Of a stretch of DNA of 64,000 bases, positions 20,525 through 32,065 are shown piece by piece (positions within the stretch are counted from its first letter, which is position 1; the number at the start of each line of letters is the position of its first letter). The notes under the pieces were generated by a model. It did not search any database. It saw nothing but the letters and a program-made list of their open reading frames with translations, and was not told the DNA's origin. Where the stretch lies: the NCBI GenBank assembly GCA_021234155.1, contig JAJEKV010000094.1, positions 3,952,535 through 4,016,534 on the forward strand, written 5' to 3'. A program made the position numbers and the translations under genes. Origin of the DNA: Isoetes taiwanensis. Lineage: Eukaryota; Streptophyta; Lycopodiopsida; Isoetales; Isoetaceae.

Positions 20525-23428
20525 CTGGCATAGTGGTAGATCCCCCGCATAAAGAGCACTTGTAGGCGGGGAAAACCGGGGGAGGATCTAGTGTGGTGGA
20601 CTATGTCTTTGGTGCACGAAAGCGGGGATATGCATGTCGTCAAGCACTTCAGTGGGAACAACTAATAGGGATGAAGAGATCGACTTCGGACCACTTACCA
20701 CTTTACTTGAAGTTGGCTTGGCGGGTTGTGCGAACCCCCGTGCCCTGACTCCTCACATGCCTCGGTGCGATTGGATTATGAACATCGCGGGGCTTATGCC
20801 CCAGATGCTTATAGATGACATGGCAGAAATTTTGCAATATCCTACACTAGAGCAGAGGGTGAAAATTTGGGCCGATCGATGTGCTTAGGGCTCTTGGCGG
20901 AGAGATGCTTTGGGATAAGCCGCCAAGAGCGGACCTCGTGAACACAACCTTCCCGCGTAATCAATGGTTTGATGCGAGTGCAAGGAACATAAACGCTGGC
21001 TCCGCCAAGTCCGCGGAGACTCGCTTTTACGCCCACATGCGATCCAGGACGAAGCAGCGTCTTCCTTAAAGCTAAGAAAGCCGGTACATTGCGGCGCATC
21101 AAAGGGAAATGTTTTATCTCACGGGCGTCACCCCGGGACCTTCCGGCGAAGGGTTCTTAGAAAGCCGAGACAGCCCACGGGGAACATCACTTTCGGGCGG
21201 TGGAGGCAATACTTGCAACAGCTTATCACGATCCTCGTGGTGCACATCAAAGCATTACCCCCGCAAGAAGGCCCAGTCTTTGGAAATCACGCATTCGGGA
21301 CGTGGAACAAGGCTTACTGGCGTCTAAAAGCCCCGGACCTAGATGGCATGTGAGAATTGCTTAAGTGGGCAGGGCCGTCCATAATACCGATCTTGACGCC
21401 TTGTTCAACAAGGCATTACAGAAGGCTTCCCAACTACAGCGATGGACCAATAGCGAGTTGTTCCCATCTATAAAGGCGGGTGACCCGCCTTCGCCCAACC
21501 AATTACCGAACAATCATGGTCAGTTCGGTGTTTGCAAAATTGCTTGGCGTGATTCTCGGCGGCGGTTGACAATGGCTGAGGCGCGGAGAGATATGGGCCC
21601 TCACCCGGGCAGGATTCGTGACCGACACTCAACCATTGACCACATCTTCACATTGCGAGCTCACGGTTGAAGGCGGTAGGAACGCCGTCGGGATCTATAT
21701 TGTTGCTTAGTGGATTTTGCGAAGGCATTTGACACATGCGGTGCCGGGGAAAAACTATGGGCAAGGTTGCGACAATTTGGGGTTCTGTAGATTTTGCGGA
21801 ATCGCGATTAAAGCTATATGAAAGATGCTCGGGTCGGTTGCGGCCGACAAGCCAACCATTTGATAGTAGTAGTATCGGGGTTCGTCGGGGATGCCCTCTC
21901 TCCCCAACATTATTTGGGCTTTACATTGATCAATTGGAGAGTGCTTTGGCGATAATGGGGGTGATGGGGCTCACCTTCTCTATCGGATCATCAAAGCAAT
22001 TAATATATGCTGATGATGTGGACCTCTAACTTACACACCAGCAGGACATGCAACGACATCTCGATGCCACGGACACATTTTGTCAAGCGTGATATGCTTG
22101 GCGTCAACTTGGCCAAGACTAAGGTGGTTTTCATATCATCTTCACGACGGTAGAGGATCCCTCCTTCGTTATTCGAGAGGGCGAGAATGTGGAAGTAGCA
22201 ACCACATACAAATATTTGGGAGTGGAGTTTCCTTCTACTATGCCTTTGGGACACATCCATATGGCTACGAAGTTACGGTGGCTGGAAAGCACTATATGCA
22301 ATGCAAAACAATAGTCATAGAGCGGAGTTGTATGATTGGACCCATCAGTCACACTGTTCAAGGTCTTAGTGGAACTGTCCTTTTATATGGGGTTGAAGTA
22401 TGGGGCCCGGTAGTATCCCTCGCTACTTGGAATGACTTGGAGGCGAGGTGCAAAAAAGCCTTCTTGGTACGAGCACTAGGGGTGAAGTCCACAGTCCCAT
22501 ATCAAATTCTCTGCGGGGAGGCGAGGATTCTTGCCTCTTGAGGGCTGGCTCTTGATCGCCATATTGTCTATTTTCGGAGAAGGTGGTCAACATGGGACGA
22601 TTTCGTCTCCCTAAACTAGCTTATATCATGGCAATGGGGCATAGCGCCTCAAAGGTTCTTTGGAAGGAAAAGAGAGCTCAATGGATGGCTAGATGGAATG
22701 TGCGAGAGCACGAGGTGCATACATGTGCAAGCAGAGGCCGGTCGCCATAGCTTGAGGCAATATCTTGATGCTTGCTTCATCGGCAAGCTTTGGGATGCTG
22801 GCGCCCTTGAACAGGTCAAGACAAACACACTACCCGGCGCCACATAAATCCCACATTGGAGCGAGGCCCACAATGCTACCTGCGCACCCACTTGCCCATG
22901 AAAAGCTAGCGGACTCATTGCCTCCATTCGCCGCGAGGGGCACATCATCTTCAATTGGGAGACAGGCGGATGGATTGGTAAGCCCACGTCGGGGCGGGCT
23001 TTGTCAATCTTTGCCAAATGGGAGTCATTGAGGATGAATCTCATACCTTTCAAACTTGCCCAGCATATGATCAAATCCAGATGCGCTATCTTTGAGTTAG
23101 TTGGGGCCCGCCCGGCCGCTACATGTGACATTGAGCCGCGGCATCCGATGCGGGTGCTAGGATCATACCCCGGGAGGTCATGGACATGCGAGATCAGCTA
23201 TGTCACCGGGCGCTGGCGCTTGACATGTACATACACATTTATTTCATGATGATGTATACTTATGCGGTTTGGCGGCATTCTTATTGCGCCACGGTTTCCC
23301 TCGAAACCCCGCCGGGTGGGGTTTTTAACCCGGACAATAATAAGTTTGTTGCGCTCCTTCTGGGTCCCATAGGCCGATTGGTCTCAGTGGACGATAAAAA
23401 AACTATTCTATTCTATTCTATTCTTAAT
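20525..23428 (+). mobile_element. LINE copy: linker, RT, zinc region and (TTCTA)n tail
   Basis: The most complete LINE copy in the window, yet full of frame breaks. It shows ARNINAGSAKSAETRFYAH (about 20970), HSTIDHIFTLRAHG (about 21630), SIGVRRGCPLSPTLFGLYID (about 21870), the RT catalytic LIYADDVDL (about 22000), VEVATTYKYLGVEF (about 22190) and a C-terminal zinc-type region, CQMGVIEDESHTFQTCPAYD (about 23010-23070). The 3' end holds a stem-loop-like segment (23290-23330) and finishes in (TTCTA)n at about 23403-23425. The endonuclease is not clear at its left end. LINEs copy themselves by target-primed reverse transcription; this copy is dead. Confidence 0.85.
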
Positions 23429-23614
23429 ACATTTCCTTTTCCACGTTTAGGATTTGCCCTTAACCTAACAGCACCTCGGCGGCAGCGGATTTCTTCCTAT
23501 TCTGTATTTCTTGCACAAGCCGGTACCTATAGAAATTGCAAATAGAAATTACCTGTATCATTCAAGGTTTTCTCTATTCCGGCTTATGAGAAACTCTTGG
23601 GCTCCTTCCGAGAA

Positions 23615-24135
23615 AGTTAGCTGACTTCCATACAAGCTCCTCATCTGCAAGTTCATCGATGCCAACTTCTTCTTCTTTAATCACATCAAGATTGTCTTTA
23701 TTTGGTAAACCATGTAATCGATCGTGTTACTCGCCTACTATGGGCAGACCTTTCACTAACTCTGCTTCATCTATGCCTACCTATTCAACTAGTAAATCTC
23801 CTTGAGATTGTAACTTGTAACTATGTCGTGGAAATTGAGCATGGCCAGCGTTGCTTAGGTCAGATGGAAGAGGGAAAAGAAGAAAGGGGGGAAAATATTT
23901 TACGAGTTTTTTTTTAATAATTTCGAATTTAGATGTACATTTAATTTTTTTTTTTTTTTTTTTTTTAAATTTACGACATTTGGGGTTTTATCTTTTTTTT
24001 TTGATAAATACATACTATACATATTTTTTGCACCAGTACGTTAAGTATAGTATTAAACAAAAAGGTGGGCAATTTGGCAGAGTAAATTTAAGATATATTA
24101 TGTATAATACCATTCATGAGGTACTATACATACCT
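23615..24135. repeat. dispersed repeat R1, copy 2
   Basis: Starts within agttagctgacttccatac and is near-identical to copy 1 through the T-tract (23944-23966), then continues with acgacatttggggttttatc and tgcaccagtacgttaag, which copy 3 (37090-37540, inverted) also has. This copy shows what lay beyond the T-tract where the Penelope-like element sits in copy 1. Confidence 0.8.
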
Positions 24136-24358
24136 AAACGCTAAACACGCATACATAAACAACACTAATATAAAAAGTAGCATGTTGCCCAAAAGATGGA
24201 TGGATGGAGAAAATCCTATATTTATGTTTCTACTTATTGCACTCTCTCGGCCACTTGCTAATTATATCAATCCTTGTTTCTATCCTCTCATCTTGATAGA
24301 ACTATTGTCCTTGTTCATATTCACATGGACGTTAAAATACTATCTATCTATCTATTCA

Positions 24359-24745
24359 CATGGGGGGTTACTCCAGGCAATGAGAGCTGTCGGATGGGCA
24401 TATTTGCCCTTTATTCCAACATCTGGACCGTACATGACGATCCTCATTTGTGGGGTATGCATATACAAGTTTCTGTATATTGTATATTCAGGTTTGCAAA
24501 ATACTATAAGGTTTGAGATAATGTACTTAATGGTGTTGATTTTGTACATGCATTGTAAATTTTTTAGGGCTCTCGCTGCCCTACGTAACCCCCCGTGTGA
24601 ATATGCACCCAAACCAAAGGGGATTTAAGGGGGATTTTAATTTAAATATGTTAAATGCAATGGTTTGTGTTAATAATCTTAGTGGTAGTTGTGTGTTAAT
24701 GGTTTATGTTAACTAAAAAAATTTCGGCCCCTTCGGGGCCTTAAG
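24359..24745 (+). repeat. left arm of an inverted repeat pair
   Basis: Reverse complement of about 27880-28250. It contains ggatgggcatatttgccc, acaccattaagt-like and gggcccgaa-like blocks. The inner end carries the perfect hairpin ggccccttcggggcc (24725-24739); the outer end is near atggggggttactcc. Confidence 0.75.
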
Positions 24746-26275
24746 GATGGTGTAGGGGCGTAGATATAGACATTAACTAATACTCTATCTAGCGATGGAT
24801 GATGTATCATAGCCTCAAATACAATATGTCATAATATAACCATAGAAAGATAAATTAATATGTGAAGCAACAAGAATTGAGATTTGGAACCATCGTATTG
24901 TAGTTTGAAGATATAATCTTGAATCGAAAAAGCACGTTTTATTCTAAAGGACATGTATCACCTGAAATGAGGTTTCAGCATGCCACTAACTGTATCACAC
25001 TTCTATGGAATTTATACACCATCAGTAAACATGAGAAGAGCATCTACTGAAACGGTACATGCAATTATAGAAGCTTTTAACTACATTCTGGAAATGCACA
25101 AGAAAGAATGACAAGACAAGAAAAGTAGAAGGAAGAATCCACCAATTTAATAAAGATTATCCGTGACACAACTTCAAATATGCAGGAAGCATGCAAAAGA
25201 GATTCTTTTACTTGTTGAGATGGTGCAAGAGTTCTAGATTTCTGTGAACTGCAAAGTTGACCAATTTTTGCACATCTTTAATGATTGATCACTGCGTATA
25301 TTCAGTGCATATATTGGGGCCATCTACGGCCATATCATCCCTCTTCACCTTTGCAGATAGGTTATTGGATTGATGATATGCAAATTGATCAAAATTTAAA
25401 TATGTTGTACGAAATGTAAGCCTAAACATGGTGTTGAAAGAATTGCAGATCTGTAAGTGGAAGGTAGACTCTGAACATAATTGGTATAGTTTAGGTGATG
25501 GTCTTGTCAATTTGCAGACTATAAATTTCTGGGCTATTCATTGTGGTGGGTCAATGCTTCTAACAATAAGTTGACGTTTAATTCCTTAACCAGTTCTGAT
25601 CAATCGACATATATAAGCATTAAATCAGTCTTGATCAATCGATAAAAAAGGATACAAATAATGCAACCAATTAAGGAAATGGAGGCGGATCCGGCAATAA
25701 ATATGTAGCATAATAACAGGGGGTTTTCTTTGTGTTTTTGTACGCTTTTCACAAAGGTTTTCCTAAGATTTCATGGCGTATTCAAATGGATGTACTAATG
25801 CGTACATCTAGAGTGCACCATTTCTTAGTCGTTGATTTAGCTCTTTTTTTTTTCAATGGTCCAACATCCAAGGGCTCACAACAAAAGCCCTCTTTTTATT
25901 TTAGTTGCCATTTTTAGAGTTTTGCATGCAAGCATCGTGCCATCATGTTTTAGGGTTATTTTAGGGTTAGGAAGAAAAAGGCAAGAATCAAAGCAATACA
26001 ATGCTGCAGGGTTCGAACATGCTGAGCTTGGATTGTATACGTAAGAAAATTTGCACGCCGCCCCTTCCTTCAAAGCGACAGGCCAAACGCTTGTTCAAAA
26101 TTGCAGGTTCTGGAATTTCTCATAATCATTGTGCCAAGTAGTTGTGACATACTCCTGGATGAAATTTCGTTGTAAGAGAAATGGGCTGTACAGTCTGCAA
26201 AGTGGCTGGCCAGTGGACATGAGATTGTGATCTTCCTGCGTGGTGGATTAAAGCAGGGAAACATTATCAGCGGCA
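24746..26275. other. no gene recognised; interior of the inverted repeat pair
   Basis: AT-rich. Contains tcttgatcaatcgat-type short direct repeats at 25595-25645. No confident exon. Confidence 0.4.
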
Positions 26276-26277
26276 AT

Positions 26278-26990
26278 TCAATGCTTGAATGCCCAAATCC
26301 TTAGTCTGCATCCTTCTATCTCGTGATGATCATGTCCTTGCACGGCATGCTTAGTATGGCGTGATATTGCTCCACAGTTCTGTTCCTCAGTTCCATGAGG
26401 AGGTGGATGAGCCGCCGACCCATTATTCATATAGCACTCAAGATGATGAGTGTCCATACCTTTCGCTTTGTATGTAACAGAGCTTGCTTTTCGAATGCCC
26501 TGTTCACAGCTGCAAGAAATTGGTATGTTATGTTTCCTATTATTTCTGCTGCTCTCAAGTTTTTGCCTTACTGCAGCAATTTGTTTTTGTAGTTTGATCC
26601 GCTCTGCACGTTCTTTTTCCAGGACAGCCTCTAAAGTGTTAATATCTACCTGGACTTCCTTTGCCCCTAATTCCGCCTCATTATAGTCCATCATGGCATC
26701 CTTTGCTTTCTGCTTATAAGAATCAGCCTTTTCCATTGTTTTTTTCATACTTTGTTGGACCACCTAGCGAACAGAAAGAAGCCAACCAAGCTTTCAATCT
26801 TTGGCGTATTAGGATAAACAAAGTTCCACTAGAGATTACTCACCGGTATGCAACTTTGTCAAGTCTTTGGTTAGAAAGCTCGAGGCGTGTCACCTTGTCC
26901 CTCACTGCGTGAGAGCTTTTTCTCATTTGTCATGTGATCCGATAGCCTTTGAGGCTTTCGATCAATTGATTATGTTCTATGGACTGTTTC
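26278..26990 (-). pseudogene. coiled-coil protein gene fragment (unidentified)
   Basis: Minus-strand frame 26278-26763 begins with a strongly charged heptad-like helix (KKTMEKADSYKQKAKDAMMD ... EAVLEKERAERIKLQKQIAA ... VRQKLESS) and loses that character after about residue 80. To its right (26800-26990, minus) another coiled-coil stretch reads RDKVTRLELSNQRLDKVAY, broken by a stop. It looks like two exons of one long coiled-coil gene. I do not recognise the protein. It lies between the arms of an inverted repeat, so it may be a captured gene fragment. Confidence 0.45.
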
Positions 26991-27489
26991 TCCTTGATCA
27001 AATGTGTTGAAATCCCGGTTGTTGGCTCCTATACGGTTCTAACATCACGAGAATAAATACCCTATTTGGCTTACTTTCATGGCCTTGTTCAGCTCATAGC
27101 TCAAAATGGCATTGCATTTATCAAATTTGAAAGACATGATTCTATGTAGGATTTGGCTCAAACCCATTTGTGCATGATTGATAGTGTCAAAATGATGATT
27201 ATCATTGGCGATTTTTTGCGGCCTACAGCGACATTGCTCTTACCCGAGAGCCAATGGTACCGAGAAGCTAATGGCTCCGGATGCTACATATCTAGTAAGT
27301 GTGGCTTTCATTATTGCTGCGATTGGAATAGGCGATACTAATTGTATATTTGTTTGTTCTCCTAAGACATTTCTTATGCGAGGAATGGATCTTCAAACAC
27401 TCTATTTCCAAATACTCTATTTTGGTGCAATTGTCCGACCTATTATCTTATGTATACGATATTCAACTCATATCATGATGGATTTTTAA

Positions 27490-27879
27490 AGCGCATCGGA
27501 CCAAATTTACTATGGCTATAAGCCATCGCTCCATCAGAATTTCATGCACATGAATTACGTCTTTGAACTATTTTAAAGATTGCGGTTGCTCTTCATAGCA
27601 TTGTGATGAAGAGACAAATTATCTTTTATGCCATTCATATACAATATACGAGGATACAATGTTGTGGTGAAGAATCAAAATACATATCTATACCATTTTA
27701 GCAATTAAATCTTTGTCTTTGGCGTATGTAATTAAATTACATTATGCTATAACATTATAGTTACTCGGGTTTTCATATTAGTTTTTTTTTTTTTTTATTT
27801 GTTATAATGCTAAATATTAGATATTACATATTGCTACATGTTTTGCATGTTTCACATGTTTTTCATTATGTTTAATTTT
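27490..27879. other. no gene recognised
   Basis: AT-rich interior of the inverted repeat pair with a T-tract at 27782-27797. No feature is supported. Confidence 0.4.
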
Positions 27880-28250
27880 TTAGGGCCGAAGGGCCCAAAT
27901 TTTTTTAGTATAACAACCAACACATAACTACCATTAACATTAATTAACACAACCATTGGGTCCAACACATTTAAAATCCCCTTAAACCCCCTTTGGTTTG
28001 GGTGCATATTCACGGGGGGGCGTGGGGCGAGTGAGAGCCCTTATAATTATATTTTTGCATTACAAAATCAACACCATATAGTATTTTCGCGTAAAATCTT
28101 ATAGTATTTTGCAAACCTTGTTATCTGATATAGCAAATTTTGTACTTGCATACCCCACAAGCGAGGAACTTTCGTGCGGTGTAGATTAAAGAATAAGGGT
28201 GAATATGCCCATCCAACTCTCTCGTTGCGGAGTCACCCATACACAGGAAA
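27880..28250 (-). repeat. right arm of the inverted repeat pair
   Basis: Reverse complement of 24359-24745, with the hairpin-like gggccgaagggccc at the inner end (27882-27895) and tgggtgactccgcaacgag (read on the minus strand) at the outer end. A weaker match to part of it occurs near 34405-34460. Confidence 0.75.
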
Positions 28251-28889
28251 AGAAGTGGGAACAATTGTTTGCCGGACCGGATGATGCACAAAGCTGCGAC
28301 AAATGATTTTGGCCAATTTTACACCTTCTTAGCATCTTGGAACACGTAAAAACATTGCCAAGTTAGACAAAGCGATTTACCATACATTTTAGAAAACAAA
28401 GAATACAAAGAACAAAAACTATATTAACCTTAAAATGCATGGGAAAAAAACGTCTATCGGCTATATTTGACACCACATGCTAAGCTTCATACGCCCACAA
28501 TTCGTGCTTGAACCTTGACTTTGTATGCATTTTACCCTTTACGGCATGGCCATGGCGGATGAATCACTTAATGCTTCCATTCAAAAAACTGCCTTTTTGT
28601 ATTTCTGAATTGCTATTGTAGGCCTGAAATTCCCTCTTCTGTGGGAAAGCACAAGTATCTCCCATAACCAATTTAGATTTAGACTACACACAAATCTTCC
28701 AAATATCGATATGACTGTGATGTTAAGCCATCATCAACACATGAAGGCGTCAATCGAATATGTAGCAAAATAACAGGGGGTTCCAGGGGGATTTGATATA
28801 GATATAATTCTTGAAACCATAGACCATATCCCTAAAACAATTCAATGGGTTATTATAAAAAAAAACATAGATTTAAGATAAAAAATAGT

Positions 28890-28970
28890 CACATTAGCTC
28901 ACTGGTTAGATTGGTTAAAGTAGTCGTATTAGGACATTGAGTTATTTTGGTAGAGGTTCGAATCCCCGTA
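28890..28970 (+). repeat. tRNA-like head, probable SINE
   Basis: A-box-like ttagctcactggttaga (28894-28910) and a consensus B box ggttcgaatcc (28955-28965), spaced about 45 bases as in a tRNA gene. I could not fold a full cloverleaf with an acceptor stem, so I call it a tRNA-derived SINE or decayed tRNA rather than a tRNA gene. Confidence 0.5.
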
Positions 28971-30370
28971 TTTCATATTCTAAAAGCTTAAGCCAAACCG
29001 TATAGAGGCTCGATATACCATCAAAACCTTAGGCAAACTCGTATTCGACATCTTAAAATCATAGGCGTCTCCAATCATAATTGAGCATAATCGAAACGAG
29101 AGGTGTCAAGAAGCTCCAACATACAGTCTGGGCCATAGGATTGACAGATCCGACGACTGTGATAGTCCAACGTGCACCTCGTTTATAATATGTACCCTTT
29201 CAGGAGCAGGACACATATAGGAAAGAATATAAGAAAAGCATCTGTAGGATATGCAAAAAGCAAGTTAATTCTAAATGCTCATATAATCTACCACTCTAGG
29301 GGAATCTTTATTACCTCAAACCGATTTGAAAATATGGCAGAGAAATTTTCTTCCATTCTTCAAACATAGCTTTGAACAACAACACATATCTACCTGCACA
29401 AGTAATCAGAGAAACATGATGAGAAAAAAATTGAGACATTTAAAGCATCCACAACTGTACTTTTGGAAAAAACATACAATAAAATTTGTTGCTATCAAGA
29501 TATATAACATTTGCAGTCATGAACTTCTGATCCACAAAAGAATTGCAGTTGGATTCCAGCCGTTTTGGTGTCATTCTTGATGGCAAGTTTGCATGCTCTA
29601 ACAGATTGCGAAATGTACACTCAACAATAACCTGATATTCTTTGCTGATAGCAATGCCTTCAACTGCTTAACCTTTTATGATGGACAACACAATTTAAGT
29701 GGTTACAATATTTAGATTTGTGGAAATAACATTTAGCATACATAAAACAAATCTACCATTATGGCAGCATCGACTGCTAGAATTTGATGCAGAAGGTCAC
29801 AAAATCTCGTCATGCGAACTATAACTTGGAGGCCATTGGCAATCACATGCACTTTATACTCTTGAAATCGACCCTTTGTAGAATACTGTTTCTAGTCTGA
29901 GCAACAAACTCGTCTTGTTCACCACCAAACCATTCCTTTATGCGAATCCTTCATGGCTCACGCAAGCGATGCCGCGAATACATGTAAAGAAAACAAATGC
30001 TTCATGTGCAACCTACCCGGCATAGTGCGATACAACAAATTGACTCCCAAATAATCTTCAACATCCCTAAACAATGGGAAGAACGAGGAGGAATCGATAC
30101 ATTTTCCTATTCCAACTGGCCTTTGAATAATATGAGAATAATCCATAATACGAGAATCTCTTGCGCCCCAAGAGGAAATCAATTCGTTCTTCATTGTAGA
30201 TCGACATGGCTGCGGATAGTAAATTTTAACCTAGTCGAGCTAGCGACATCAACAATACCTAGCTCCATATGATGCGGTCGTGGAGTAGACGAAGGAGGAA
30301 GGAAGGAAGGGGAAGAATTTTGGATGGCCGAAAGCATTCTGAGGCGGCGACCCGGTTTTTAGCGATCATC
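28971..30370. other. no gene recognised
   Basis: Minus-strand frames around 29770-30195 look somewhat protein-like (DSSSFFPLFRDVEDYLGVN) but match nothing I know. A GGAA-rich stretch lies at 30288-30312. Confidence 0.35.
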
Positions 30371-30480
30371 AGCATATGCTAGGTATATGCCAGCATATAC
30401 TTGAATATGGCCACATACCCAGATAAATGAGGGTTTGCCCCCCTAGGGGCAACCCAAAAAGATTGTGATAATGAAGATGT

Positions 30481-31185
30481 ACCCATTTAGAATAGCATCT
30501 GGAAATGTTTCCAGGCCAGGAATGAGATGGCCATGATGTCATAATTAAGATGTACTCTGTATAAGAAATTGTGCAGATCAAGTCTTATCCCATTTAAAAT
30601 AGCATCTGGAAATGCTTCCAGGCCAGGAATGAGATGGCCATGACCTAAATTGCATACCATATCTGCATCTATGAGAGCATTTTGCTGACTCAAAATGGTA
30701 GCAGAAGCAGCCTTTTGCTTGGCCATATTTTGCCCAGAAATAGTTTCCTTGTTTCTCATATCAAGATTGCCTGCACAAGGAGCATTATTCTTCAAACAAC
30801 TTAAAGAAGGAGCAAATCAAAAAAGATTGTGGTAATGAAGATGTAGTCTATATAAAAATTGTGCAGATGAAGTCTTATCCCATTTAAAACAGCATCTAGA
30901 AATGCCTCCAAGCCAGGAATGAGATGGCCATGATGTCATAATGAAGATGCACTCTGTATAAAAATTTTGCAGATCAAGTCATATTCCATTTAAAACAGCA
31001 TCTGCAAATGCTTCCAGGCTAGGAATGAGACAGCCATGACCAAAAGTTGCATAACATATCTGCATCTATAAGCATTTTGCATACTCAAAGTGGTAGCAGA
31101 AGCGGCCTTTTGCTTTGCCATATTTTGCCCAGAAATAGTTTCCCTGCTTCTCATTTCAAGATTGCCTGCTATATCTTCACACAAT
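30481..31185 (-). repeat. diverged tandem copies of a minus-strand reading segment
   Basis: The reading RNKETISGQNMAKQKAASAT (about 30690-30760) recurs as RSRETISGQNMAKQKAASAT (about 31080-31155), each followed by a Q-Q/M-Q-N-A segment. The DNA tgtataagaaattgtgcaga...ggccaggaatgagatggcc recurs several times across the interval. The repeat preserves the reading, suggesting a once-coding exon. Not identified. Confidence 0.55.
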
Positions 31186-31189
31186 AAGA

Positions 31190-32065
31190 TGTACTCTTCG
31201 TTTACTCATTATAGTAGAAAATCACCTGGAAAATGCATGCTTCACAACTCTCAAATAATCCTTCACTTGGAGCAAAACAAAAGCATACCTGTATTGTGCT
31301 CTCGTTTATACCACACCCACCCTGATCATAAACTATATGTTCAGCTAGAGATCTTTCCTTTCAAAGAAGCTCAAAGGAAAAGTTCCAAGGAAAAGGATCC
31401 GATGCCCTAAACCCCCATATGAACAAAGAACCCCATGCTTCAATCAAAGTAACCAAGGGCCTGTGAATCCGACCTGAACTAAATTATTTCCTATCTGCTG
31501 CTGGCCGAAAAGCCCTTGTGCTAAATTCCGATCTGATGCCAAGAAGGAGCTGGCATGGTTTGTGATCCCTATATTCGGGCTTTCCATTATGAGGTTACGG
31601 CATCCCACCTTCGGGTGGATTTGAAACCCAATTTTTTTCCAGGCAGCCACGAAAAGGAATAATCTAAAGCTGTCCAATATGATTCGCCGGCTGCCATACC
31701 TATTGCCAAAATTGATGAAATGGCCATTTTCGCCTGGATTGATGCTCGAATGTTCATGCTGAGGCCTTTCGAGCTGCGTGATGCTGAAGGAGATGAATAA
31801 GTTCCCAACATATAACCTTAAAATGGGTTATCTCGAGCCTTGCCTGCCGAACGGAATCTGATACAATAATAAAACTACAATATAATAACGAAATATATGA
31901 TATATGGGTCTAAACCATTGGATGTGGGCATCAAAATTAATTCAAACGTATGTGCACTCTAGATATACTAATTAGTATGCCTCATCAAATACATTCATCA
32001 TATAACATAGGAATAACAGTACAAAAATACAAAAGAAACCCCTGCTATAATGTTAGATATTTGGG
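31190..32065. other. no gene recognised
   Basis: Short frames on both strands with no family match. No terminal repeats or RNA features were seen. Confidence 0.35.

Noticed and set aside
27140-27490. Membrane-like plus-strand frame (VSVAFIIAAIGIGDT) as an organelle-derived gene
   Set aside because: I could not match it to any organelle gene; hydrophobic composition alone is not enough.
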